A stretch of 64,000 nt of DNA from NCBI RefSeq assembly GCF_965215655.1, contig NZ_OZ244111.1, forward strand, positions 1,054,001 through 1,118,000, in the 5' to 3' direction. Below are positions 1-8,058 of the stretch, piece after piece; position 1 is the stretch's first letter, and each line of letters opens with the position of its first letter. The stretch comes from Nioella sp965215655 (GTDB taxonomy: Bacteria > Pseudomonadota > Alphaproteobacteria > Rhodobacterales > Rhodobacteraceae). Below the pieces are notes generated by a model that saw only the letters and a list, made by a program, of their open reading frames with translations, did not search any database and was not told the origin of the DNA. A program made the translations under genes and the position numbers.

Positions 1-75
1 GCAAGCCTGTGGTTCCGGCAAGCCGGGCGTTCACGATCAGGCCGGGGCTGTTGCGGCGCGGACTCGCCCTTTTGG

Positions 76-705
76 TCAGGTCGAGCGTCGCAGGCTGGCG
101 GTCAGAACCCCCATCCCGATCAGCGTCGCCCCGCCTGCGCGGGTCAGCCAGGCGATGGTGCCGGGCCGGGCGATGCGGGCACGCAATTGATCGGCCAGCA
201 GCGCATAGGCCAGAGCGTTCAGCGCGGCCAGCGCAACGAATGTGCCGATCAAGATGGCAAATTGCGGGATCAGCGGCTGCTCGGGCCGCAGGAACTGGGG
301 CACGAAGGCGATGAAGAAGGCGATGGATTTCGGATTGAGCGCCGTGACCGCCGCGTTATGGCCAAAGACCCGCGCGGGCGTGATCCGGTGCGTTTCCGGC
401 AGCTCTGTCAGGGTTGCCCCGCCTGCGGACCGGATCAGCTTGATGCCGAGCCAGATGAGATAACCGGCGCCCACCCATTTCAACACCGTGAACAGCGTGG
501 CCGAGGCCAGCACCAGTGCGCCAAGCCCTAGCAGCGAGGCCGTCATCGCCACGAAATCCCCTAGCGCCACCCCGGCGGCGGAGGCCACAGCCACCTTTCG
601 CCCCTGGCTCAGCGCATAGGACAGGACCAGCAGGACCGTGGGGCCGGGGATGATCAGAAGCGCGGTCGAGGCGGCGACAAAGGCCAGCCAGAGATCGAGG
701 GACAT
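76..705 (-). CDS. LysE/RhtB-family amino-acid exporter
   Basis: A 209-residue polytopic membrane protein of the LysE translocator family, which exports amino acids or related small molecules across the inner membrane. The N-terminal IPGPTVLLVLSYALSQGR stretch followed by a glycine-rich AAGVALGDF segment is the family signature, and about six hydrophobic segments fill the protein. The start at 705 is preferred over an ATG at 732 because a GGAG sequence lies just upstream of 705 and the protein then begins directly before the first membrane helix. It is the last gene of a minus-strand series but is separated from the next gene by about 60 bases. The substrate cannot be read from the sequence. 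Confidence 0.88.
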   Translation of the reverse strand: MSLDLWLAFVAASTALLIIPGPTVLLVLSYALSQGRKVAVASAAGVALGDFVAMTASLLGLGALVLASATLFTVLKWVGAGYLIWLGIKLIRSAGGATLTELPETHRITPARVFGHNAAVTALNPKSIAFFIAFVPQFLRPEQPLIPQFAILIGTFVALAALNALAYALLADQLRARIARPGTIAWLTRAGGATLIGMGVLTASLRRST

Positions 706-766
706 TGGAAACTCCGAGTGGTACTGATCCAAGCAAGCCCCGGAAACTGCCAGTCGTCAAGGCCGC

Positions 767-1240
767 CTACCAGAGCGCCGGGCGCGCCACCATCAGCCAG
801 AACACCCCGGTCAGGGCCGCGAAGGCTGGCCAGCCAAGCGCGAACCAGATGCGGTAGAGGCGGCTTGCCTCGGCGGGCAGGGGCGCGCCGGTGACCAGCG
901 CCTCGCCTGCCAGATCACGGATGCGGATCTGCAAATGCACCACCGGGGCCCAACAGATGAACGCCAGCACGTAGAGCGCGTAGGTTGCCAGCAACCAAGG
1001 CTCCGCCAGGGAATACCCCGCGATGTAGATCAGCCACAGCCCCGTCAGCGGCTGCGCGATGCCCGCCGGCGTCGTGAACAGCCAGTCGGCCCAGACCACG
1101 CCGGAGGCCACGGAATGCACCGTCTCCACCTTGCCGGTCCGCATCGCCCAGACCATCTGAAACGCGGTGCCGATCCCGGTGCCAAACAGCACCGTCGAGG
1201 ACAGGATATGCAGCCAGCGGGCCAGCAGATATGGGTCCAT
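767..1240 (-). CDS. DUF2269-like integral membrane protein
   Basis: A 157-residue membrane protein with about four hydrophobic segments. It begins MDPYLLARWLHILSSTVLFG, which resembles the DUF2269 family of small predicted integral membrane proteins with an early conserved histidine (residue 11). The start codon shares one base with the stop codon of the upstream NAD(P)-binding/DoxX gene (TGATG), so the two are very probably translationally coupled and may act together. The reading frame stays open far upstream to 1855 but there it is antisense or out-of-frame to the neighbour and was not used. Function unknown. Confidence 0.8.
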   Translation of the reverse strand: MDPYLLARWLHILSSTVLFGTGIGTAFQMVWAMRTGKVETVHSVASGVVWADWLFTTPAGIAQPLTGLWLIYIAGYSLAEPWLLATYALYVLAFICWAPVVHLQIRIRDLAGEALVTGAPLPAEASRLYRIWFALGWPAFAALTGVFWLMVARPALW

Positions 1241-2523
1241 CAGCGCTCTTCCTCCAGCACGAGGAAAAGCCAGATCAGCAAAAGGATCGGCAGGTTTTTC
1301 AGCAGCCCGCCAAGCGGCAGCAGCCAAAGGTCTGGCGACAGCACCGTGAAGGCCACGGTATAGGCCGTGACCAGCCCGAGTTGCAGCCAGCCGAGCAGCT
1401 TTAGCCGCCATGCCGCTGCCAGCAGGACCGCCAAGGCCAGGTCCGCCACCCCGCCCGCCCGCGCCAGCACGATCAGGACGGGGTCCGACAGCATGCCTTC
1501 CGGGATCATCGGCAGGAAGCTTTGCGAGGGCAGGAAAAGGCCCAGAAACCCGGAGACCAGCCAAAGCAGGATCAACACCAGCCTCAGCGCCGGTTTCATC
1601 AGGTAAAGCCGCGCGTGCCACAGATCGGCGGTGCCTGCGGGGCGCGTCGCCATGAATTGGGAAAATCCGCGCGGGTGGGCGGTTTCCGGCAGGTGCTCCA
1701 GCAGCGGCGCCTCCTGCGCCTCCACGCCCGTGGCCAACTGGTCCAAAGCGGTGGTGGAGATCGGCCCGAATTTCAGCACGTCCCCCACCCGCGCCAGCCC
1801 GCGCGCCAGCACCCTTCGCATCCGCAGCAGGGGCACCGGGCGCAGCCCCAGCCACCTCCGTATGGCTTGCAACATCTGAGCCTGCGTCACCCGTTCCGGC
1901 CCGCCGATCTCATGCGCGCCGGGTCCGGGGCGGTCCGCCAGACAGGCCAGGATGATCTTCGCCAGATCGGTCGCATGGATCGGGTTGAACACCTGGTCTC
2001 CCTTGCCCACCACCGGCGTCACCATTGGCAGCGCCGCCAGCCCCCGCGCCAGCGCGGACCCACCATAGGCGCTGTCGGCCAGCACCAGTCCGGGCCGCAG
2101 AATGGTGACGCGATGCCGGTCCGCCAGCGCCTCGCCCTGCCGCCGGTAAAGCGCAAAGGGCGTCTCCGCCTCAAGCCCGACGGCGGAAATCAGCAGCGCC
2201 CGGCAGCCTTCCGGCATCGCCTGATAGACGGCCTTGGGGGCCAGCACATGTACGCCCTGAAACGCGTCTTCGCTGCCCGTCAGCAACCCCGCCGCGTTCA
2301 CCACATATTGGCAGCCCTTCAGATGCGGGGCCCAGAAGGCGGGGTCATGGGTTTCGGGGCGGCTCAGGTCGGCGGCGACGGTCTCAAACCCCATCTGGCC
2401 GAGCGCCCGCACCCGCCGGGCGGATGCCAAAACCGTCCAGCCCTCGGCCCGTAGATGAAAGGCGATGTGGCGGCCGATGAACCCGTCCGCCCCAAGCAGA
2501 AGGATCTTGCGCGCGCGGCTCAC
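1240..2523 (-). CDS. NAD(P)-binding epimerase-like domain fused to a DoxX-like membrane domain
   Basis: A 427-residue two-part protein. Residues 1-290 form an atypical extended short-chain dehydrogenase fold of the NmrA/NDUFA9/YbjT kind, with the nucleotide-binding motif LLGADGFIGRHIA near the N-terminus, an ISAVG strand, and no obvious YxxxK catalytic pair. Residues about 305-427 hold four hydrophobic helices resembling the DoxX-like family. The start codon is GTG and overlaps the stop of mtnP by four bases (GTGA); the stop overlaps the DUF2269-like gene. The arrangement suggests a membrane-tethered redox or quinone-related protein, but the substrate is unknown. Confidence 0.82.
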   Translation of the reverse strand: MSRARKILLLGADGFIGRHIAFHLRAEGWTVLASARRVRALGQMGFETVAADLSRPETHDPAFWAPHLKGCQYVVNAAGLLTGSEDAFQGVHVLAPKAVYQAMPEGCRALLISAVGLEAETPFALYRRQGEALADRHRVTILRPGLVLADSAYGGSALARGLAALPMVTPVVGKGDQVFNPIHATDLAKIILACLADRPGPGAHEIGGPERVTQAQMLQAIRRWLGLRPVPLLRMRRVLARGLARVGDVLKFGPISTTALDQLATGVEAQEAPLLEHLPETAHPRGFSQFMATRPAGTADLWHARLYLMKPALRLVLILLWLVSGFLGLFLPSQSFLPMIPEGMLSDPVLIVLARAGGVADLALAVLLAAAWRLKLLGWLQLGLVTAYTVAFTVLSPDLWLLPLGGLLKNLPILLLIWLFLVLEEER

Positions 2524-3389
2524 AGCACCCGGCCAGCGACGGCGGAGAGCTTCTCGACCATGGCCGGATCACGCTTGTCCGGCGCTGTCAGGATCGCGTA
2601 GTCCAGCGCCCGGTCGCAACCATGGGGGCAGGGGTCGCGGTCCTTGCCCAGTAGGGTGGGCAGTCTGCCCACCAGTGCCTTGGCCTTCCCGGCATTCCCC
2701 GTCAGCGTCGCGATGATCTGGCCGATATCGACCTCGCCATGATCGGGATGCCAGCTGTCGTAATCGGTGATCATGGCGACCGAGGCGTAACAAAGCTCCG
2801 CTTCGCGGGCCAGTTTCGCCTCGGGCATGTTGGTCATGCCGATCACGTCGCAGCCCCAGCTTTCGCGGTACATCTTGGACTCCGCCAGGCTGCTGAACTG
2901 CGGGCCTTCCATGGCGAGGTAAGTGCCGCCGTCATGCACGGTGATGCCCGCGTCGATCGCCGCCGTGACGCAGGCCGCACCGAGGCGGGGGCAGGTGGGA
3001 TGGGCAACGCTGACATGACCGACAAGGCCGGGACCGAAAAAGGTCTTGTCGCGTGCGAAGGTCCGGTCGATGAACTGGTCCACCACCACGAAATCGCCCG
3101 GCGCCATCTCTTCCCGGAACGAGCCACAGGCCGACACGCTGATCACGTCGGTGACGCCAAGCCGTTTCAGCGCGTCGATATTGGCGCGGTAGGGCACGGT
3201 CGAGGGCGTGTGAACATGGCCGCGCCCGTGGCGGGGCAGGAAGACCATCTTGACGCCATCCAGACGCCCCACCAACATCTGATCGGAGGGCGCGCCGAAA
3301 TTGCTGTCTGCCGTTACCCATTCAGCGCCTTCAAGCCCCTCGATCTCATAGACGCCCGAGCCGCCGATTACCCCGATCACCGTGTCCAT
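2520..3389 (-). CDS. mtnP: S-methyl-5'-thioadenosine phosphorylase
   Basis: A 289-residue enzyme that cleaves 5'-methylthioadenosine with phosphate to adenine and 5-methylthioribose-1-phosphate, the entry to methionine salvage and the way to clear a by-product of polyamine synthesis. It shows the PNP/MTAP signature: IGVIGGSGVYEI at the N-terminus, FLPRHGRGHVHTPS for phosphate binding, YLAMEGPQFSSLAES in the base and sugar pocket, and NMPEAKLAREAELCYAS towards the C-terminus. Length matches the family. A purine-rich AAGGGGACAGG precedes the start. It is the first of three overlapping minus-strand genes, although the downstream membrane genes have no known role in this pathway. Confidence 0.93.
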   Translation of the reverse strand: MDTVIGVIGGSGVYEIEGLEGAEWVTADSNFGAPSDQMLVGRLDGVKMVFLPRHGRGHVHTPSTVPYRANIDALKRLGVTDVISVSACGSFREEMAPGDFVVVDQFIDRTFARDKTFFGPGLVGHVSVAHPTCPRLGAACVTAAIDAGITVHDGGTYLAMEGPQFSSLAESKMYRESWGCDVIGMTNMPEAKLAREAELCYASVAMITDYDSWHPDHGEVDIGQIIATLTGNAGKAKALVGRLPTLLGKDRDPCPHGCDRALDYAILTAPDKRDPAMVEKLSAVAGRVL

Positions 3390-3444
3390 ACCTGTCCCCT
3401 TGCTGGCCGTTTCAGGCGCACCCTAACGGCCAGCGCCGGGGGGC

Positions 3445-4761
3445 TCAATTCACGAAATGGAGCCGGTCGAAGCTTTGCCGCCACTCAGCAACCTCGCCCG
3501 CCATGGCAGCGGGATCATTGGCGCGCAGGGCTTGCGCGATGAGGCTTGCCAGTCGCGGCGCATCCTCCGCCGTCATGCCCCACCGGACCAGTTCCGGCGT
3601 ACCGATGCGCAAGCCGTTCATGTCACCTTCCACCGGGTCAATCGGCAACCCGATCCCGCAGGCCAGGAACCCCGCCTGCCGCAGCGTCTTGGAGGCAGCC
3701 TGCCCGCCGCCGAAGCCCTTGGCTTCAATGGCAAACTGGTGCGATTGGGTATAGCCGCCCGCACCCCGGAAGATCGGCAGGCCCTCACCTGCCAGCGCCT
3801 CTGCCAGCGCCTGCGCCATGCGGATCATCTCGGCCGCGTAGGCCCGGCCATGGTCGCGCCAGTCCAGCATGGTGACCGCCAGCGCCGCCGACTTGGCCAC
3901 GTCGAAATTCGCGGTCATGCCGGGAAAGGCGATCTGATCGAGCTTCTCGGCCAGATCGGCCTCGTTCGTCACGATCAGCCCGCCAGCCGGACCGCCAAGG
4001 CTCTTGTAGGTCGACATGGTCATCAGATGCGCGCCCTCGGCCAGCGGGTCCTTCCACGCCTTACCCGCGATGATCCCGCATTGATGGGCCGCGTCGAAGA
4101 GCACCTTGGCGCCCACCTCGTCGGCCACCTTGCGGACCTCCGCCACCGGGTGTTCGAAAAGGTTGAGGCTCGCGCCAAGCGTGATCAGCTTTGGATTCTC
4201 CGCCTGTGCCAGCTTGCGCAGGCCGTTCACATCCACCGTGTAGCCATCGGCATGGACCGGCGCGGGCAGGATAAGCAGCCCGTAAAGCCCCGCACAGCCC
4301 GCCTCGTGGTGGGTCACGTGCCCGCCGACGGCAGCAGGCGGGGCGATGATAGTGTCGCCTGGCTTGCAGGTCGCCATGAAGGCGTAGAGGTTGGAAATCG
4401 CCCCGGACGGCACCCGGATTTCCGCGTATTTCGCGCCGAACACCTCGGCCGCCAGTTCCGCCGCGATGACCTCAATCTCCTCGATCGCCTCCAACCCCAT
4501 TTCATATTTGTCACCGGGATAGCCGAGCGACGGGCGGCTGCCCATGCCGCTGGCCAACAGCGCCTCGGCCTTGGGGTTCATCACGTTGGTGGCCGGGTTG
4601 AGGTTGAAGCAGTCCCGCTCATGGATATGGCGGTTGGCTTCGGCCAGCGCCTCGATCCGCTCATGGATGGCGCTGCTGTCTTCGGTGGCGGTGTGGGCGG
4701 CGATGCGCTGGATCAGGTCTTCGCAGGCGTCGGGCACCCAAGCGCGGCGGGCGAGTGTCAT
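3445..4761 (-). CDS. SHMT-like PLP enzyme (serine/alpha-methylserine hydroxymethyltransferase family)
   Basis: A 438-residue fold-type I PLP enzyme of the serine hydroxymethyltransferase superfamily. The PLP lysine lies in MSTYKSLGGPAGG, equivalent to the HKTLRGPRGG motif of GlyA, and SLGYPGDKYEMG and FDAAHQCG match conserved GlyA positions. The motifs are divergent enough that it is unlikely to be the housekeeping GlyA; a specialised enzyme such as an alpha-methylserine or hydroxyaspartate aldolase is possible. The start at 4761 has AGGAG at good distance; the open frame continues to 5172 but only across the divergent LysR gene. Divergent transcription from a LysR gene 103 bases away suggests that the regulator controls it. 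Confidence 0.8.
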   Translation of the reverse strand: MTLARRAWVPDACEDLIQRIAAHTATEDSSAIHERIEALAEANRHIHERDCFNLNPATNVMNPKAEALLASGMGSRPSLGYPGDKYEMGLEAIEEIEVIAAELAAEVFGAKYAEIRVPSGAISNLYAFMATCKPGDTIIAPPAAVGGHVTHHEAGCAGLYGLLILPAPVHADGYTVDVNGLRKLAQAENPKLITLGASLNLFEHPVAEVRKVADEVGAKVLFDAAHQCGIIAGKAWKDPLAEGAHLMTMSTYKSLGGPAGGLIVTNEADLAEKLDQIAFPGMTANFDVAKSAALAVTMLDWRDHGRAYAAEMIRMAQALAEALAGEGLPIFRGAGGYTQSHQFAIEAKGFGGGQAASKTLRQAGFLACGIGLPIDPVEGDMNGLRIGTPELVRWGMTAEDAPRLASLIAQALRANDPAAMAGEVAEWRQSFDRLHFVN

Positions 4762-4864
4762 GTGGGGTCTCCTCATCTGGTTGCGCCGATCATGCGGGCC
4801 AAGGGGGTGACAGGGCAAACCAGATTTCCTATTCTTGAGTTTAGAAAAACTAGGGGTAGTTGAA
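4762..4864. promoter_or_regulatory. Divergent control region between SHMT-like gene and LysR gene
   Basis: A 103-base gap between divergent genes, markedly more AT-rich at its right end than the coding sequence. The stretch at 4831-4850 contains TTCTTGAGTTTAGAA, an imperfect TTCT/AGAA inverted repeat of the size expected for a LysR half-site pair. LysR regulators usually bind such divergent gaps and repress their own gene while activating the neighbour with a ligand. The exact operator is an inference from position and symmetry. Confidence 0.4.
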
Positions 4865-5761
4865 ATGGGTGTTGCACCACCACGTCCGAAAGGGCCTGCT
4901 CTCAATGCGTTACGCGCCTTTGAAGCCGCCGCGCGGCTTGGCTCTTTCGCGGCGGCGGCAGAGGAATTGTCGGTGACGCCCGGCGCGATTTCCCAGCATA
5001 TCAAGGCGGTGGAGGCCTGGTCGGGCGTGGCCCTGTTCCGCCGCCGGGCGCAAGGCGTGGAACTGACCGAGGCCGGGGGCCGGGTGGCCCCGGTGCTGGC
5101 GGGGGCCTTTGACGGGATCGGCGAGGCCACGCGGATGATCCGCGAGATGAAACCCCGCGCGACGCTGACCATTGCGGCGCTGCCGAGCGTGGCACAGCTT
5201 TGGCTCTATCCCCGACTTGCCGCGATCCGGGCAGCGCTGCCGGGGGTGAAACTGTCGATCACGGCGCTGGAGACCCCGCCGAACCTGCGGCGGGACCTGT
5301 TCGACCTGAGCCTGTTTCCGCGCGACCCGGACGACTGCACCGAGGGGGTGGCGCTGGCCCCCGACGAGATTGTCCCTGTTGCGTCCCCGCAGGTGGCGGC
5401 GCGGGTGCGGGCCAACGGTGACCTCACGGCAGAAACCTTGCTGAATGATGAAAGCTGGTCATCCGACTGGCCCGATTGGGCCGCGAACGAAGGCATTGCT
5501 CTGCCTGATCTATCCGATGCGCCGCGCTTTTCGCTCTACAGCCTTGCGGTGGCGGAGGCCGAGGCGGGGGCAGGTGTTCTGATGGGCCATGGCTTCCTGC
5601 TGGAGCGTCAGCTTGCAAACGGCACTCTGGTCCCTCTCTACACACGGCGCCACCCGACGGGCCGGGTTTTGATGCTGGACCGCCCGGCGCGGGCCAAGGG
5701 TGATCTTGCCCGGCTTATCTCCTTGTTATCAGGCGCTATTCCTGAGGTCGCTTCAGGCTGA
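4865..5761 (+). CDS. LysR-type transcriptional regulator, GcvA-like
   Basis: A 298-residue regulator. The N-terminal winged helix-turn-helix reads LNALRAFEAAARLGSFAAAA, then ELSVTPGAISQHIKAVE, the form typical of the GcvA/AmpR branch. The C-terminal two-thirds is a LysR substrate-binding domain ending in GVLMGHGFLLERQLANGTLV. A TTG at 4835 could extend the protein by ten residues, but the ATG at 4865 follows a purine-rich AGGGGTAG and removes a poorly conserved leader. It is divergent from the SHMT-like gene and most likely controls it. Its last 26 bases overlap the convergent flavin reductase gene. Confidence 0.87.
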   Translation: MGVAPPRPKGPALNALRAFEAAARLGSFAAAAEELSVTPGAISQHIKAVEAWSGVALFRRRAQGVELTEAGGRVAPVLAGAFDGIGEATRMIREMKPRATLTIAALPSVAQLWLYPRLAAIRAALPGVKLSITALETPPNLRRDLFDLSLFPRDPDDCTEGVALAPDEIVPVASPQVAARVRANGDLTAETLLNDESWSSDWPDWAANEGIALPDLSDAPRFSLYSLAVAEAEAGAGVLMGHGFLLERQLANGTLVPLYTRRHPTGRVLMLDRPARAKGDLARLISLLSGAIPEVASG

Positions 5762-6341
5762 ACAGCTCTGTCACACGGGTGAAATCGCGGTATCCGAGCC
5801 GCCCCACCGGTTGGAAGGTCCGCACGTCGAAAATGCCATCCACAAGGCAATCGTCGCGCATGTGGATGCCGATCACTTCGCCGAAGACCACGGTGTTGGC
5901 CTCGCCCTCGATCTTCACGATCTGGGTCAGGCGGCATTCCATATTGGCGGGCGCGGCGGCGACGCGGGGGCAGTCGATCAGCTGGCACTCGGCCTTTTCG
6001 ATCCCTGCATCGACGAACTCATCCACCTCCTTGTCCCAGGGGCCGGAGGTCTGGTTCATCACCTGCGCCATCTCGTAAGCCACGACATTCACACAGAAAA
6101 CCCCGGTCTCCCTGATATTGGCGACGCTGTCTTTCACGCCATCCCGGTCATGCTTGCCGGAGGTGCAGGAAAACATCACCTGCGGCGGGGTATAGGCCAC
6201 GCCGTTGAAGAAGGAATAGGGGGCGAGGTTGTCGTAACCCTCTGACGATCTTGTGGAAATCCAGCCGATGGGGCGGGGAGTGATCAGCGCGTTGAACGGG
6301 TTGTGAGGCAGGCCGTGGCCGTTCTTGGGTTCATAGAACAT
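5736..6341 (-). CDS. Flavin reductase family protein (FMN-binding split barrel)
   Basis: A 201-residue protein of the flavin reductase-like, FMN-binding split-barrel family. The N-terminal PFNALITPRPIGWISTRSSEG and later APYSFFNGVAYTPPQVMFSC are the hallmark segments for FMN contact, and FGEVIGIHMRDD is a late conserved strand. Members reduce flavins for two-component monooxygenases or bind FMN without known partner. No monooxygenase subunit is adjacent, so the partner is unknown. The 3' end overlaps the convergent LysR gene by 26 bases. Confidence 0.85.
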   Translation of the reverse strand: MFYEPKNGHGLPHNPFNALITPRPIGWISTRSSEGYDNLAPYSFFNGVAYTPPQVMFSCTSGKHDRDGVKDSVANIRETGVFCVNVVAYEMAQVMNQTSGPWDKEVDEFVDAGIEKAECQLIDCPRVAAAPANMECRLTQIVKIEGEANTVVFGEVIGIHMRDDCLVDGIFDVRTFQPVGRLGYRDFTRVTELFSLKRPQE

Positions 6342-6426
6342 CGCGCAATCCTTGTTGATCCGTTTGGCAAGGACCTAGCGCCGTGCTAGCAGCGGTTCCA
6401 GAAGAAAATCGGGACGGATCGGGCGC

Positions 6427-6903
6427 GTGTACCAGTTCGGGCAGGAAAATTCGGAAGACCACTGGGAGGTCGAGGCGCTTTACGACCTGTGCTTTGCACC
6501 GGGGCGCGAGGCGCTGTCCTCCTACCGGTTGCGCGATGGTATTCCGCCGGTAGAACGGCTCTGCCGCGTGGCGCGGGATCCCGAGAATATCCTAGCAGGC
6601 GCAATACGTTACTGGCCGGTCCACGTGGGCGAAGCGGATGCGTTGCTGCTTGGTCCCGTTGCTGTGCACCCGACCCGCCAGGGCGAAGGGTTGGGCGGCG
6701 CGCTGATGCAGGACAGCCTGTCGATCGCCTGGGATCTGGGCTGGCCACGTGTGCTGCTGGTGGGGGATGCGCCCTATTACAGCCGCTTCGGGTTTTCCCG
6801 GCTGGAGGGGGTCGAAATGCCACCACCTACCAACCCCGACCGGGTTCTGGGGATCGGGGATTGGGACGGGATCACCGGTCCCGTGACGGCCTGGACGGGC
6901 TGA
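6427..6903 (+). CDS. GNAT-family N-acetyltransferase
   Basis: A 158-residue acetyltransferase of the GNAT fold. The acetyl-CoA-binding motif A appears as LGPVAVHPTRQGEGLGGALM (residues about 78-97), followed by the YYSRFGF segment that is common in YhbS-like members. The start used is GTG at 6427; an in-frame open region reaches back to 6379 without a better start, and the ribosome site is weak, so the N-terminus is uncertain. The acceptor substrate cannot be inferred. It is convergent with the repeat-protein gene at 7044, with a bidirectional terminator between them. Confidence 0.78.
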   Translation: MYQFGQENSEDHWEVEALYDLCFAPGREALSSYRLRDGIPPVERLCRVARDPENILAGAIRYWPVHVGEADALLLGPVAVHPTRQGEGLGGALMQDSLSIAWDLGWPRVLLVGDAPYYSRFGFSRLEGVEMPPPTNPDRVLGIGDWDGITGPVTAWTG

Positions 6904-6913
6904 AAATCTGGGG

Positions 6914-6967
6914 GGTGCCCCCCGTACACCCCCTGTACACCCCCCGTACACCGGGCGTGCAGACAAA
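6914..6967. repeat. 11-bp GTACAC tandem repeat, copy A
   Basis: GTACAC occurs at 6924, 6935 and 6946 and degenerates to GTGCAG at 6957, an exact 11-base period. The unit is GTACACC followed by C/G-rich bases. The units GTACACCCCCT and GTACACCGGGC recur with the same period at 28111-28132. One turn of B-DNA per unit would place each GTACAC on the same face of the helix. Confidence 0.7.
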
Positions 6968-6997
6968 ACGGGGACTCTCCCGGCATTGCCGAAATGG

Positions 6998-7024
6998 AAA
7001 AAGGGCGGGAGGGCCCGCCCTTTT
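6998..7024. terminator. Bidirectional rho-independent terminator
   Basis: The arms at 6999-7009 (AAAAGGGCGGG) and 7014-7024 (CCCGCCCTTTT) are perfectly complementary around a 4-base loop. The stem is GC-rich and flanked by T runs on both strands. It sits between the convergent GNAT gene and the Cys-repeat protein gene and should stop transcription from either side. Confidence 0.85.
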
Positions 7025-7043
7025 GTCGGGATGTGCAGGGCGC

Positions 7044-7961
7044 CTAGCGGCTGGCTGTCCAGTTATAGGTGCCACCCGACCAGGTGAACGTACCGGTGAT
7101 CTGGTTGCCGCTGACCTGACCGGTATAGGTCTGCGTGACTTGGGGCCGCTCGAAATAGAGCTGCCCGGTCGCGGCATTATAGGAGACGTCGGTGATCGGC
7201 TCCTGGCTGCCGAAGTTGATATTGCCGGTCAGGGTGCTGCCGCCAATCGAGGTGATGGTCAGCCATCCCTGATACCCATTGGCGTTGATATTCCACGTCC
7301 CCGTGACGTTGACGCCGGGGGTGCCGGTGCCGGTCGTCGGGGGCTGCGGCTGACCCGTACCACCGCCTGAATAGCCGCTGCCCGAGCCATAGTTCGAGTA
7401 GGGGTTGGAACAGTCGGCGGTATCGGTGCCCCAGGCGCAGTAGCCTAGCCCGTTTGGCTCATCGCAATCGCCATCATTGGTGTAGGGGCAGGGGTTCATC
7501 AACCCGCCGCCACCTGTCACGGGCGGCGTGTAGCCACCGCCACCCCCGGAATAGCCGCTGCCGGAGCCGTAGTTGGAATAGGGGTTGGAGCAGTCAGCGG
7601 TATCGGTGCCCCAGGCACAGAGGCCAAGCCCGTTGGGTTCATCGCAGTCGCCGTCATTGGTATAGGGGCAGGGGTTCATCAGCCCGCCAGAGGAGACCGG
7701 CGGCGTGTAGCCACCGCTGCCGGGAGGGATGTAGCGCCCGGTTCCGAAATTGGAGTAGGGGTTTGAACAATCGGCGGTATCGGTGCCCCAGGCACAATAA
7801 CCAAGGCCGTTGGGTTCGTCGCAATCGCCGTCATTGGTGTAGGGACAGGGGTTCATCTGGGCATGGGCCGGGGATGACATCGACAGGATCGTCACACCCA
7901 GAACGGTCAGGAATGCACGGGGCGCGGTTGCCCAGACAGGCTTGGTCTCAATCCTCAGCAT
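7044..7961 (-). CDS. Secreted protein with three tandem Cys/Asp-rich repeats
   Basis: A 305-residue protein with a clear Sec signal peptide (hydrophobic residues 16-30, cleavage after AHA at about residue 34). Residues 36-205 hold three near-identical modules of about 59-60 residues, each starting MNPCPYTNDGDCDEPNG and continuing with CAWGTDTADC. Each module has four cysteines and clustered acidic residues, which suggests a disulfide-bonded, possibly calcium-binding unit. Gly/Ser/Tyr-rich linkers separate the modules. The C-terminal 90 residues form a Trp- and Thr-rich beta-type domain ending SGGTYNWTASR. AGGAG precedes the start at 7961. The protein is probably extracellular or periplasmic; function unknown. 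Confidence 0.82.
   Translation of the reverse strand: MLRIETKPVWATAPRAFLTVLGVTILSMSSPAHAQMNPCPYTNDGDCDEPNGLGYCAWGTDTADCSNPYSNFGTGRYIPPGSGGYTPPVSSGGLMNPCPYTNDGDCDEPNGLGLCAWGTDTADCSNPYSNYGSGSGYSGGGGGYTPPVTGGGGLMNPCPYTNDGDCDEPNGLGYCAWGTDTADCSNPYSNYGSGSGYSGGGTGQPQPPTTGTGTPGVNVTGTWNINANGYQGWLTITSIGGSTLTGNINFGSQEPITDVSYNAATGQLYFERPQVTQTYTGQVSGNQITGTFTWSGGTYNWTASR
7350..7856 (-). repeat. Three tandem 177-180 bp coding repeats
   Basis: Repeat units begin at 7856, 7679 and 7499 on the minus strand (periods of 177 and 180 bases) and encode the three Cys/Asp modules of the secreted protein. DNA identity is high apart from third-position changes, which suggests recent duplication or gene-conversion-like homogenisation. 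Confidence 0.85.
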
Positions 7962-8011
7962 GGTCTTTCTCCTCATAGGCACGATGGCAATGAGGGTACG
8001 CAATAGTTGGC

Positions 8012-8044
8012 ATCGGCAAATTGATTTCGGTCAATACCGCCGAT
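8012..8044. other. Composite inverted repeat between ptsP and the repeat-protein gene
   Basis: ATCGGC at 8012-8017 pairs with GCCGAT at 8039-8044, and inside it ATTGA at 8020-8024 pairs with TCAAT at 8031-8035 around a TTTCGG loop. It lies 15 bases after the ptsP stop codon on the minus strand. It could be a weak terminator (no T run follows) or part of the control region of the downstream gene. Confidence 0.45.
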
Positions 8045-8058
8045 TGCAGCCTGTGAGG

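Noticed and set aside
1..75. Possible 3' end of a gene at the left edge
   Set aside because: Only 75 bases are visible and no frame can be tied to a known family.
4762..5172. N-terminal extension of the SHMT-like gene
   Set aside because: The extension runs antisense through the LysR gene and its promoter; the ATG at 4761 has a good ribosome site and matches the family.
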